Shown: positions 32,943-42,752 of the stretch, piece by piece
How positions within the stretch are numbered: the first letter of the stretch is position 1
Layout: every line of letters begins with the position of its first letter
From: Cladosporium sp. IMV 00045
Lineage: Eukaryota; Ascomycota; Dothideomycetes; Cladosporiales; Cladosporiaceae
Length of the DNA: 61,925 nucleotides
Direction: 5' to 3'
NCBI GenBank assembly: GCA_001931905.2
Contig: MSJI02000781.1
Location: 1 to 61,925 of the forward strand
Made by a program: the position numbers and the translations under genes
Notes under the pieces: generated by a model
What the model saw: only the letters and a program-made list of their open reading frames with translations
What the model was told of the DNA's origin: nothing
Databases searched by the model: none

Positions 32943-33711
32943 TTGCTTTGAGTGATTTGATTGATGGAATTGAATTGAAGTGCAGATATATATACCCTTA
33001 TATTATTATAGCGTGGCATTGTGGCATCATGTTTTGTCTGTTGCTTTCTTCGTGGGGGGTTTCCCATTCTTCCTACCTAACTAGACAACGACTATGTAAA
33101 TGTATCACATATCAATCAAATGTTTAATCCTCGATAGATTACCTTAGCATTCTATTCCTGTCTCGCCCTGAGACGCGTTGTATTTTGACTGTATATTGAC
33201 ACGACACAATGCACGATCGATGATCCTGATCCTGATCGAGTTTCTATTCTCTGCGTGTTGCGGTGGTAGAGAGCAATAAACAGATGAAGGTGTACCTTAA
33301 TACCTACCTTAAGAAGAGACCCTGCCCTCGAATTCGCAGCAGCCGATCTTTCGTCGGGCCAGCTCGAAGAAGTTCTGGAAGTTCGCCGCATCAGACACCA
33401 CCGAGCGCGAGAAAGAGAGAGGGAAACGTCTAGATCCGACGATACATTTTTCTTTACTCCTTTCTCTTGAACATTCCTTTTCCTCCTTCAATTGTATTAT
33501 AATTCTGCATAGACAAACTCTCCTCTTTCAATCACTTCGGGCATTTCGTCAATCACCACGGGAGTGCGTCCTCACGAAATCGGAAAACAAGCAGGAGAAA
33601 GAGCAAGGAAACTCTACATCGCCACGAGGAAACCGCCCATACCTCGCCTCGTCGCGGCAAAAGCGCATACCTGTTACGCACACATACGGCTCTCCGTGGA
33701 GTTTCGCAACA
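32943..33711. other. Intergenic region, RXT3 to RRG9
   Basis: Tandem plus-strand genes flank this stretch. It should hold the RXT3 3' end and the RRG9 promoter. No other gene is supported. Confidence 0.45.
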
Positions 33712-35052
33712 ATGCACCGCTGCAACCCCTCCACCATATCGGCAGCAGCAACAAAATCCTCCCTCGACCTCCTCCTCCTGCGCCAACACCGCGCGCGCGC
33801 TTTCTTCCTGCAGCATCACCACCGCGCTTCTGCCTCTCCTTTCCGCAGAGGCTTCAGCACCACCAATGCAGTAAACCAAATCCCCGCCACGACGCTGAGA
33901 TTCGATGGACTTTCCTTAGGCGCACAGGCCGGAGAGGATGCGATGAGAAGGGATGAAGGGGCTGGGTTGAGAATTACTGGCTACACGGATGGAAATCTTG
34001 CGGGAGAAGCGATCCCGTTGCCGTTGGAAGAGGGGGATGGGAAGTGGAGGGATGACGAGGAGTGGTGTGCTGAAGTTCAGGTTGCGGAGCCTGGCGATGG
34101 GGAGGTTGTTGCTACGCGCCAGGCTCAGGCACAGGATGCTGGAAAGCAAGCGGATGCGACTGAGGAGAGTGTTGGAGAGGGCAAGAAAAAGTCGAGACTC
34201 GCGAGGAGACAGAGGAGGGAGTTGGCTGGGAGTTACAAAGCTGCGAGCGCGATGAAGGGAGCACAGCAGGATGGCTTGCAGCAAGAGGAAGGTGGCGATG
34301 AGGAGGCGCGGGATAAGGTTCTCAAGATGATCGAGGGCATGGACGGACCTGCCGTGCAGAAGAAGACGGAAGGACGCAAGGACAACAAGCGCAAAGACGG
34401 CGCTCAGCAAGGCGACAAAGAAGCTTCGGGGAAATCTACGAGAACCAAGGAGAAAGACGCGAAATCCGCAAAACAAGCAGGAAAAGACCCCAAACCCACA
34501 CCAGACCTCCCCAAACCCAAGCGCGAAACCTGGCAAATCCAAAAATCCGCCAACCTGAAAAAATTCGGCACCGCGACCTGGCAGCCTCGCAAACGCCTAT
34601 CCCCGGACACTCTGGAAGGCATCCGGGCCCTGCACGCCTCCGACCCCGCCACGTACTCGACGGAAGTTCTATCATCGCAATTCGCCGTCTCGCCCGAGAA
34701 CATCCGCCGCATTCTCAAGAGCAAGTGGAAGCCCAACGACGAGGAGCGGGAGGACAGGACGAAGCGGTGGGAGCGCAGGGGCGTGAGGAAGTGGACGGAG
34801 ATGGCGGAGGCGGGGGAGAGGCCGCCGAGACGGTGGAGGGAGATGGGCGTGGGGAGTGTGAGGGGGGAGCCGGAGAGGAGGCCTGCTTGGAAGAAGGGCG
34901 GTGGTTATCAGGGTGATAGGAATGGTGGGCATGGGGGTTACGATGGTGGTTACGGTGGTGGTGGTGGGGATAGGAGGATGTGGGGCGAGGAGAACGTGCA
35001 GGACGAGGTGGTTTGGAATGGGGAGCAGGAGTTTGGGGAGAGGATTCTGTAG
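33712..35052 (+). CDS. RRG9: RRG9/neugrin-type mitochondrial protein
   Basis: Intronless, 446 aa from the ATG at 33712. The Arg/Ala/Ser-rich N-terminus, ending near RRGFSTTNA, is a typical mitochondrial presequence. The conserved RRG9/neugrin part lies at about 275–350: WQIQKSANLKKFG, WQPRKRLSPDTLEGIRALHA, then SSQFAVSPENIRRILKSKW, a helix-turn-helix-like segment. In yeast RRG9 is needed for respiratory growth and keeping mtDNA; the human relative neugrin acts on mitochondrial rRNA. Between presequence and domain lies a long charged Lys/Glu/Gln-rich region, which makes this protein much longer than yeast Rrg9. The C-terminus is Gly/Tyr/Arg-rich (GGHGGYDGGYGGGGGDRR), as in RNA-binding proteins. 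Confidence 0.88.
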   Translation: MHRCNPSTISAAATKSSLDLLLLRQHRARAFFLQHHHRASASPFRRGFSTTNAVNQIPATTLRFDGLSLGAQAGEDAMRRDEGAGLRITGYTDGNLAGEAIPLPLEEGDGKWRDDEEWCAEVQVAEPGDGEVVATRQAQAQDAGKQADATEESVGEGKKKSRLARRQRRELAGSYKAASAMKGAQQDGLQQEEGGDEEARDKVLKMIEGMDGPAVQKKTEGRKDNKRKDGAQQGDKEASGKSTRTKEKDAKSAKQAGKDPKPTPDLPKPKRETWQIQKSANLKKFGTATWQPRKRLSPDTLEGIRALHASDPATYSTEVLSSQFAVSPENIRRILKSKWKPNDEEREDRTKRWERRGVRKWTEMAEAGERPPRRWREMGVGSVRGEPERRPAWKKGGGYQGDRNGGHGGYDGGYGGGGGDRRMWGEENVQDEVVWNGEQEFGERIL

Positions 35053-35605
35053 GGTATATTTGTATGTATAAAGTAGATTTATTAGATGGAGGATCGTAAT
35101 CGTAATGTCTTCACTCTGTCTATTGCGGTGTTCTTTTTGAGGTGGTCCTGACACCTGCTGAACAAGGTATCTGGTATGGGGAATGACGACGATTGAGTTT
35201 CCGAAACCTCCATGCGTATCGCGGAAGGAAGTATATGTATCAGGCAAGTTTATTTCGTACATGTACCTTATATAATTCTTGTTGTGAATGTAGTGAGCCT
35301 TATGTAAGCAGGTGTGGCGATCAGCCAATCAGCGCGGCTCTAGTAAGCTGCTGCAGGGAAAATCCAGGAACATTTCAATGTACGGGAGATTTCCAGGCAT
35401 TGTTCACCAATTTGTCGTAAATAATATCGCAAGAGCAGGTAGAGCCTGGTGCAAGCTTTTTGTTCTCTTAACAGGAGGCCTTGAAATTTTTCATCCGAGT
35501 TATACTGAAGCCGCTGATATTTGTACAGTATTGCAATTCTCGCCTCACGGCTGCTCCTCTTCCCAAAGCCCTTCCTCTAATTCAACAAACGAAATTTACA
35601 TGACT
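35053..35605. other. Convergent intergenic region
   Basis: About 550 bp between RRG9 and QCR8 stops. No gene is supported; the stretch is AT-richer than its neighbours. Confidence 0.45.
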
Positions 35606-36241
35606 CTACTCCTCGTCGGCGTAGAGGGCGCGGCCCTCCTTGGAGTTGACGAACTCGTTCCTATAGGGGTTTCCTGTCAGCATGACTTCCTCTCTCTTGA
35701 GACCCAACTCGAGAATACATCTCCGTATGCTTGCTCTCTCGTGACGCTTCCTCTTCTCTAACGTTCTCGCGCCGGTTCTTTCCTCCTTCTTTCTCAGGTG
35801 ATATAAACTCACTTCTCAATCGCCCACTGCATAGCCTCGTACGCGATAAGGAGGGGGACACCCCAGTAGAGGATCTGCCCGCGGGTGCGGCGGGCGGTGT
35901 TGAAGACAGCGGCGCGGAGGGTGCCGGCCAAGGGGTTCTGACGGTTCTGGGCGAGGCCGTAGTGGACAATGCCCTTCTGGGGGAGGGAGCCTGAGGGCGA
36001 GAGTTAGTCGGAGATCCGCGTATGTCGGCCGGCCGAGGCGGCTTTTATGGACGTGAAGAGAGCTCACCGAGGGCGCCCCAGGGACCGAGATAGCTGTGAT
36101 CTTTGTAAGTATGCTGTTCGTATTGCTGTCGTCTCATCTATGCGCTGGAAGTGCGCGAAGGCTGCTGCAGAGCGCATTGGGTGCCACTTACTTGCCGGGC
36201 TTGGGGCCACCGCCACCCATGAGGATCTGAGAAGGACGCAT
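35606..36241 (-). CDS. QCR8: Cytochrome bc1 complex subunit 8
   Basis: Four exons, 36241–36192, 36093–36068, 35990–35813 and 35660–35606; all junctions are GT–AG with matching phases, giving 102 aa. The second exon is only 26 nt. QCR8 is a small single-pass subunit of complex III in the mitochondrial inner membrane that contacts cytochrome b. The conserved parts are GPWGALGSLPQKGIVHYGLA, QNPLAGTLRAAVFNTARRTR, the membrane segment ILYWGVPLLIAYEAMQWA and the tail NEFVNSKEGR. Length and layout fit the family. An alternative acceptor in intron 3 hits a stop at once, so the CTATAG acceptor is the right one. It is divergent from PHB1, another inner-membrane protein, across 315 bp. Confidence 0.92.
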
Positions 36242-36556
36242 ATTTGGAGATGTGTGGTGGAAGAGGGTGGTCGGAGAAAGGATGGACGGCGAATGCGACT
36301 GTACTGTGTTCGACTGCTGAGCGGCGATGGGGTTGCTGCTGCTGCTGTCGTCGAAGTCGGGAACGGGCAAGCGGGATTTCCCGCAGCTACCCGCCTGCTC
36401 TCGTTCGGCGGCGGAGGTTAGCTCGAAGTCGAACGGCATCATCGAGACCGAGCAGAGAGCAGCTCCAAGGGAACGCAACGAGGGATTCCAGCTCGCCGCC
36501 TGTCAAGACACCACCCCGTTCATACCGAAACACTCTCTCACACAACACTCGCCAGG
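36242..36556. promoter_or_regulatory. Shared promoter region, QCR8 / PHB1
   Basis: 315 bp between divergent ATGs of two mitochondrial inner-membrane protein genes. Contains a GCTGCT-rich stretch (36332–36350). A single bidirectional promoter is likely. Confidence 0.5.
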
Positions 36557-37510
36557 ATGGCCAACGCTCTCAACACCATCTACCGCTTCGCCATTCCCAT
36601 CGCCGGCGCCGTCGGTCTCGCGCAGGCCTCTCTCTACGATGTCAAAGGTGGCAGCCGCGCCATCATCTTCGACCGCCTGAGCGGTGTCAAGGACGGTGTC
36701 ATTAACGAGGGAACCCACTTCCTCGTTCCCTGGCTGCAAAAGGCGATTGTCTACGATGTGCGCACCAAGCCCAGGAACATCTCCACCACCACCGGCTCCA
36801 AGGACTTGCAGATGGTGAGCTTGACGCTCAGAGTGCTGCACAGGCCTGAGGTGGCCATGTTGCCCAAGATTTACCAGGTATGTTGAGGAAAGAGAGACTT
36901 CGAAAGTTGGTTCGTCTATGGCAAGGCATACTGACAACGTTACTAGAACCTCGGACAAGATTACGACGAGCGTGTCCTCCCCTCCATCGGCAACGAAGTC
37001 CTCAAGGCCATCGTCGCGCAATTCGACGCCGCCGAGCTCATCACCCAGCGCGAGGCCGTCTCAAATCGCATCCGCACCGAGCTCCTCAAGCGCGCGGGCG
37101 AGTTCAACATTTCCCTCGAGGACGTTTCCATCACACACATGACCTTCGGCCGCGAATTCACCAAGGCAGTCGAGGAGAAGCAGATCGCACAGCAGGAGGC
37201 CGAGCGGGCACGGTTCATCGTCGAGAAGGCCGAGCAGGAGAGGCAGGCAAGCGTCATCCGCGCCGAGGGTGAGAGTGAGGCCGCCGATGCCATTTCTAAG
37301 GCCGTGGCGAAGAGCGGTGATGGTTTGATCCAGATCAGAAGACTGGAGACGCAGAAGGAGGTCGCCCAGGCGCTCGCCAACAACGGCAACGTCACTTACT
37401 TCCTGGTGGCGCCGGTGGAGAGCAGAGCGGCGGAAAGGGCAACTTCCTCCTGGGTCTCAGGTCATGAGGGAGATGAGAGATTGGTTGGTGACCTGGATGG
37501 TTTCGTGTAA
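36557..37510 (+). CDS. PHB1: Prohibitin 1, C-terminus apparently frameshifted
   Basis: Exons 36557–36877 and 36947–37510, 69-nt intron, 294 aa as read. PHB1 forms ring complexes with PHB2 in the mitochondrial inner membrane and protects newly made proteins and cristae. The N-terminal membrane segment ([17 protein letters not shown]), the SPFH/band-7 domain with [13 protein letters not shown] and RTKPRNI, and the C-terminal coil with [20 protein letters not shown] are normal. After NGNVTYF the frame departs from the family: the usual Gly-rich end followed by GNFLLGLR is present in the next frame, ending with TGA at 37465–37467. A run CC where CCC is expected (about 37401) would explain it. Either a 1-base sequencing deletion or a real change that replaces about 20 residues. 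Confidence 0.9.
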
Positions 37511-38389
37511 GTGTATTTTGAGGGCGTTCAGCCGAAACGGCGGCAATGGATACGCATAGCATGGGTATTTTGGTTGTAAGAATCTACGCTTCTTCTTGCA
37601 TTTTATTCTTTCTTTGCGCCCCTTGCAATTATTATCACCATCTGGTCGAACCAAGTCCACTACCGGTGATTTTAGCCATTCACGATGGCGACTTCTGATC
37701 CGTGACATTTCTACCGCACTCATGTTCAAACTGCGTGGCAGCACCTCGGGTTCGCCAAGTCACTTGTGTTGACATGGCGGCATGTCTGACGATATCGTGG
37801 AATCCATCAATCCCTCGTTGACCTACCGCAAGTGCTTCAAAGCAGCGGACGGTCGTCGATACCAACGTAAGATATACTTCTAGAGCTTTGCCACTTATAC
37901 TCAAGGACATGACCTGGACGAGGTTTCCTCGAGCCATGTAAGCGGCCCAAAAGCATTCTCACTCTACCGACCCTCCTGAATCTGACAAATCTGGCATGCA
38001 ATGCAATGTCGCCGAAAGAGACGAATCAAGCTACCTCTGCGATCGCTCAGCTGGATGCATGCCGTTTTACGGCCGAAGCCAGCCAACTATGGCCGCGAAG
38101 GATGCGCTTGTTTTGGTAGGCTGCTTTAAACAATTGTCATTTCGAATACTTCTTTTAGATGATAGATGTGCGACGACCTTCTAACACAATTATGAAGAGT
38201 TGCAGTTTTGTTAATAATTGGCCCTTTCACGACCGATTTGTTCGAAGGGGTATCGAGTGAACCATCACAAACATACGCCAGCATAGTCTTTTGCTGTTTA
38301 GACACAGAAACAGCAACCAGCAGAACCGTCATTGAGATCGACCGAACCTAGGGAAAATCTCGAAAAAGCTCCAGGCTGACCAACTCAGT
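37511..38389. other. Intergenic region, PHB1 to flavin monooxygenase
   Basis: Nearly 0.9 kb. A minus-strand open frame at 37680–37937 has no recognisable content. I see only flanks and the promoter of the next gene. Confidence 0.45.
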
Positions 38390-39622
38390 ATGGCATTCAA
38401 AATCGCAATCATCGGCGCCGGACCAGCAGGCTGTATGCTAGCTCGATTGCTCACACACCGCTCTGACCACATCCACGTCACAATCTTCGAAAGCGAAAGC
38501 AGCTTCGACTTTCGTTCTCAAGGAGGCACACTCGATTTGCACGTCAAGACTGGCCAGAGAGCATTGAGAGAAGCTGGTCTCTACGATGAGTTCCTCAAAT
38601 GGGCCAGATTCGATTCTGAGGCTATGGCTTTCGCTGACAAGAACCTGGTTTGCTACCTCAAGACGAGTAGCAAGAAACAAGGATCTACGACTGGAAGACC
38701 TGAGATCGATCGGCCTCAGCTGAGGAAGTTGCTGTATGAAAGCTTGCCCGACGGCGTAGTGAAGTGGAATTATAAACTGACCCATGTCTGTCCTGATCTC
38801 AACTTACACTTCGTTGACCAGCCACCGCAAGGGGGATTTGATCTCGTCGTCGGAGCAGATGGAGGCTGGAGTAGAGTGCGACCTCTACTGACCGCGACCA
38901 AACCTCTATACTCCGGCATTGCTGGTCACGCATTTCGCATCCCGGACGCAGAGCACGCGACGCCCGATCTGTTCAAGCTGGTCAACAGAGGCTCACTGTT
39001 CGCCTGGGGCGATGCAAAAAGCATCATGGCGCAATTCATGGGCGACGGCAGCCTCAGCATCGGCACTTGGGCTGTACGACCGGAAGACTGGCAGGAAGCT
39101 TGCGGCTACGACGTCCACGACGCCAAAGCTACGAAAGAGGCTTGTCTGCGCGACTACTCGGACTGGGATTCAAGGCTGGTCGCTTACACCCAGCGATCGG
39201 AAGACCACGTCGTCCCGCGGAATCTGTACATGCTCCCCATCGGCCATACCTGGGAGCACAGAAGGGGCGTCACTCTCATAGGCGACGCGGCGCATCTGAT
39301 GACGCCTTTTGCGGGCGAGGGCGTCAATTTGGCTCTGGAAGACTGCTTTCTCCTTGCTGATGCCATTGTCAATTCCGCATCATCCGCGGAGCTGGACCGG
39401 AGAGTTGGAAATTTCGAGAGAGATATGTTTACGCGTGCGCGAAAGACGGCGCAATTGACCTATGACATGATGTATGCGATGTTCGTGATTCCTGGTGCTC
39501 CTCGGTCTAGCATTGAGAGGTATCTGCTGAGAGCTGTTGAGGCAGACTTGGGTCGATTGATGACGCTTTTTATTACGCCTTTGGTGTATGCTTACTTCTT
39601 CGTATTCAAACTCACATGGTAG
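38390..39622 (+). CDS. TetX-like FAD-dependent monooxygenase
   Basis: Intronless, 410 aa. A class A flavoprotein monooxygenase: GAGPAG near residue 8 binds FAD, the second motif is LVVGADGGWSRVR, and the third is LIGDAAHLMTPFAGEGVNLALED. The segment SQGGTLDLH is the hallmark of the TetX group, which hydroxylates tetracyclines in bacteria; fungi have relatives of unknown substrate. The C-terminus ends in a hydrophobic segment (LMTLFITPLVYAYFFVFKL), unlike bacterial TetX, so membrane contact is likely. Lack of introns among intron-bearing neighbours is compatible with origin by transfer but is weak evidence. The next gene converges after 89 bp. Substrate unknown. Confidence 0.85.
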   Translation: MAFKIAIIGAGPAGCMLARLLTHRSDHIHVTIFESESSFDFRSQGGTLDLHVKTGQRALREAGLYDEFLKWARFDSEAMAFADKNLVCYLKTSSKKQGSTTGRPEIDRPQLRKLLYESLPDGVVKWNYKLTHVCPDLNLHFVDQPPQGGFDLVVGADGGWSRVRPLLTATKPLYSGIAGHAFRIPDAEHATPDLFKLVNRGSLFAWGDAKSIMAQFMGDGSLSIGTWAVRPEDWQEACGYDVHDAKATKEACLRDYSDWDSRLVAYTQRSEDHVVPRNLYMLPIGHTWEHRRGVTLIGDAAHLMTPFAGEGVNLALEDCFLLADAIVNSASSAELDRRVGNFERDMFTRARKTAQLTYDMMYAMFVIPGAPRSSIERYLLRAVEADLGRLMTLFITPLVYAYFFVFKLTW

Positions 39623-39711
39623 TCTTGTATAGCTTCCGGAATGCTGTTGGGATACCATTGCTTAATCGACAGACATTTGACGTATTTGACCGGACCTCGC
39701 GCTGCTCAAGC

Positions 39712-40625
39712 CTAAACCTGTATGCCGTGCTTGTGAAGACGGCGGCGAACATTTGCCTCCTCGTCGAGAACCTCTCCCCTGCCGTGACCGGGATGAGCAC
39801 TTTCCTTAGCCAAAGCCTTACATTTCGCCAGCTCTCGATCTTTCTGGCCCAACGCTTGCCCAAAGACGGACAGAGAAAACACAGCCGTCACGACGAAGGC
39901 AACCATGGTGGCAAGATTACTATCCCAGCCCTCGCTCAAGTGCACTCCACTCGCATAGGCCAAACCAAGATAGAAGCCCAACGCTCCGAGGAACAGCGCT
40001 ATGGAAATGGCAAGGAGTTCGAACGGAGCTTGTAGCGTGATGTTTGACGACAAGGAGCTACGCCAGATCTGTTTGGTGCTGTCGATGGGATCGGTGCTCA
40101 CACTGCCGTCCCAGAGCCAGAGCCGGAGCGTTTTCGAATCCATCGCGAGGAGCTCTCGTTGTTGTAAGAGTGTGAAGTAGACGCTCAACAGGCTGAGCAA
40201 TAAACTCAGCATGAAAAGCCCTCGGGCAGCGTAGTGTATTTCACTCAGAGACTCGAGGGCGAGAATGGCACTGGAGGCACTGACGAGAAGACCGCCCTAG
40301 ATATATCCAGTCAGGAACAAACAACAACAACAATTACGGAATACTAGTCAGTACTAACCACTACAGCCGTCGATCCCGAAGTAGCGAGATGCGTAGCCCG
40401 AAACGCCTCGATGTCTTCCTCCGAACCCTTATTGACGAGAGTCTCAATGCTCTCTAACTCCGCTGCGTCAAGCCGCAACCATAGCCTCCAAATATACGAC
40501 GGGCCATAACGCTCAAGGCCGTAGGAAGAAGGCTTCCGCCCGAATCCCGAAGCGTATCGTGTCAGGAGCGGGACTCGTCCAAGAACCCGTGCCGGGAATC
40601 CAATGGCTGAAAAGACTTCGATCAT
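39712..40625 (-). CDS. Multi-pass membrane protein of unknown function
   Basis: Exons 40625–40359 and 40296–39712, 62-nt intron with GTTAGT, branch CTGAC and CTAG; phases match, 283 aa. I do not recognise the family. After a soluble N-terminal 85 residues (with RLWLRLDAAELESIETLVNK), hydrophobic stretches include GGLLVSASSAILAL, GLFMLSLLLSLLSVYFTLLQ, FELLAISIALFLGALGFYLGLAY and NLATMVAFVVTAVFSLSVFG, so about four membrane spans. A charged, probably helical tail follows (GQKDRELAKCKALAKESAH). Start is the ATG at 40625; the frame is open further upstream but without ATG. Its stop faces that of the monooxygenase. A role cannot be inferred. Confidence 0.65.
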
Positions 40626-41226
40626 GAGGGACGATTGTGTTGATTCCACGACATTGCAGGATGGCTCATCTTGCAACTTTTCTTGGTGCGGCTGAGGTTG
40701 AGTGAGGGAAGCGAGATTGGGGCATTGACCTTCCTTTTGAGGGCTTGATGGAGCTTGACGTGTGATCCGTGCTGGAAGATATATTAATTCGCTGGCTACT
40801 TTGATTTTGAGCCAACCAGAAAAATAAGACGGCTTTTGAGTGCTGTTGACTTCATTCACTTGGTAGATCAATATAGCCTAGCGAACACGTCATCACGATC
40901 ATCAATCGCAATCATTTCTACTTTTGTTTCGATCCCGTTTTCTTATGTGATCTTCTAGTGATGGATGTTGGTGCAGCAAGGCAAGTATGACTTATCATTG
41001 AGCTCTTTGCAAGTAATCGCATTGGGGAGCATCAAACTCGGTTGGCCAAAATGGTGCACTTTCGTTCAAGTAGATACCTTTGGCAAGCCCTTGATGAACA
41101 ACAAACAATGGACTGATAGTTGACTCATGCCCCAAGCAATTCGTCCATCGATCAATCACGCCAGTCTTCCGACCGCCGACCTTCTCAACGCCTCTTCATC
41201 CTTGTCCCACCCCATCCTAATCAGCT
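40626..41226. other. Intergenic region
   Basis: About 0.6 kb upstream of the membrane-protein gene and downstream of the kinase remnant. The first 100 bp or so on the right still encode the kinase family's C-terminal sequence in a shifted frame (see that entry). Confidence 0.45.
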
Positions 41227-42184
41227 CTACACCCTCTTCAACCCCTTCCTCACTCCATCCTCACCAGCTTCCTCCTTCCAAGCCCTAGGCATCATAGTAA
41301 CCAAATGCGCACCCACCCTAACCGCAACCCCAGCAACATCCACAACTCCTTGCCTCTCCGCCTTGTACGCCTCGAGAAAGCTCTTCAGCAGCAGCCCACC
41401 CTTCTCCGCGCACCGGAATCGTGCGAGACAAAGCATTTCTGCCGCCATCTGCCCGATATCAAAAGCCGCTGTGCCAGGCTTCGCCAGCTCCAGGTCCAAG
41501 ACTGTCAGAGATGGCTCGCTCTGGTCGTCTCCTGTCGTCGACGAGACCAGCACATTCCCCGTCCAGAAGTCACCCAGAGTCCAAACCTCATCTGAATTGA
41601 GGACTTCCGCCTCGGCGGCTTTCGCAGCGGCAGTGATGAAAGGCTCGCTGTGGCCGTGTTGCGCGGCCGCGGCGGGGAGTTGGGCGTAGTAGACCAGGCT
41701 GGAGATATGCTTCGCTGTATCGTTGGTGTTGAAGGCGGATTTGATGGTTAAATCGGTGGCAGTTTGGTTGTGGATGTGAGCTAGATAGGATCCAAGGGAC
41801 TTTCCAATCGATTGGACTTGATTGCTTGGGGAGGTAGGTCGGAGCCAGGATTTCAGAGACGGAAGCTCGCCGGCATCGCGTGCTTTGGGTCGAGTGTGAC
41901 TGTTGAGGCCTTCGTCCCATAGAGACATTGCACAAACTTTCCCTGATTGAAGGACAACTTACCATTCTATCCGTTGCAAGCTTGAACTCAGGCCATCGCG
42001 CTGCATACCCTTGGACGTGCTTGACGATGAGAGAAAACGGTGATCCAGACTCCTTTTCAAGGTGAGCGCGATAGACGAAACCAGAGAAGCCGTCTGATAA
42101 TCGTTCAACTGAGGTGCACGAGTAGTCTTTGGATCGAAGGTATTCTGTTACGCCATCGGGTGATGTGAGGTCCAAGTGTGCCAT
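41227..42184 (-). pseudogene. Decayed aminoglycoside-phosphotransferase-like kinase
   Basis: Two blocks of an APH-fold kinase are visible. The first (42184–41963) is the N-lobe start: LSDGFSGFVYRAHL, then the ATP-binding Lys in SLIVKHVQGYAA and FKLATDRM, followed by a normal donor GTAAGT. The second block (from about 41905 to 41227) has DAGELPSLKSWL, the catalytic-loop relative TLGDFWTGNVLV and the metal-binding LDLELAKPG. Between them about 50 residues of the N-lobe are missing, and no GT–AG join restores phase. At the 3' end the frame stops at 41227 while the family-type tail ELIRMGWDKDEEALRR continues in another frame to about 41150. Three lesions point to a dead gene. Relatives phosphorylate small molecules such as sugars or choline. 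Confidence 0.7.
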
Positions 42185-42752
42185 GGTGAAGCCTGCTAAT
42201 GGTGCTGTTTTGGTGGAATGGTTCTCGATTTTGCCAATTGAGCTATTGTTGCAGTCTCTACCTAGATATATGCAGACTCATACAGTGTGGACAGTACCAT
42301 GTTATCGAACTCGTTCTGAGATGCGTGATCGTTACACAGTTCAGACTCAAGATGAGTGATTTCGCCAAGAACCGCGAGAACTCAAAACTGCATGCTTCAC
42401 CCATCGTCGTCCCAAGGTTGCATCAAGTGAACTCTTTGCCACACACTTTGCATTCATCTGCAGGTGCGATGAAGTAATCTCAACTAGCAGTAAAGTCAAG
42501 CTTAGGACAAGAGCCAGACAGCGACCCAGATGTCAACGACATTGGAGCCACAAACACATCCTCGGCTGTCCCAATCCATCCTCGCCATGCCGGATAAATG
42601 GCTAAATCCATGCCATGCAGTGGAGCCACCCTCCTCTTTCTTCAGACATACATGCTACAGAGCAAGGTGGTATATATGTAGGTATAACCAGGTAGTACTA
42701 ATCTTCCCTTCCTCCCAGTCCACTAAGCACACATCCAACATATCTCCAAGCA
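42185..42752. promoter_or_regulatory. Divergent region upstream of the GH43 gene
   Basis: About 570 bp, including the GH43 promoter. A TATATATGTAGG stretch at about 42671 may be a TATA element 80 bp before the ATG. Confidence 0.45.

Noticed and set aside
37680..37937. 85-codon minus-strand frame
   Set aside because: No conserved sequence, no context; likely chance.
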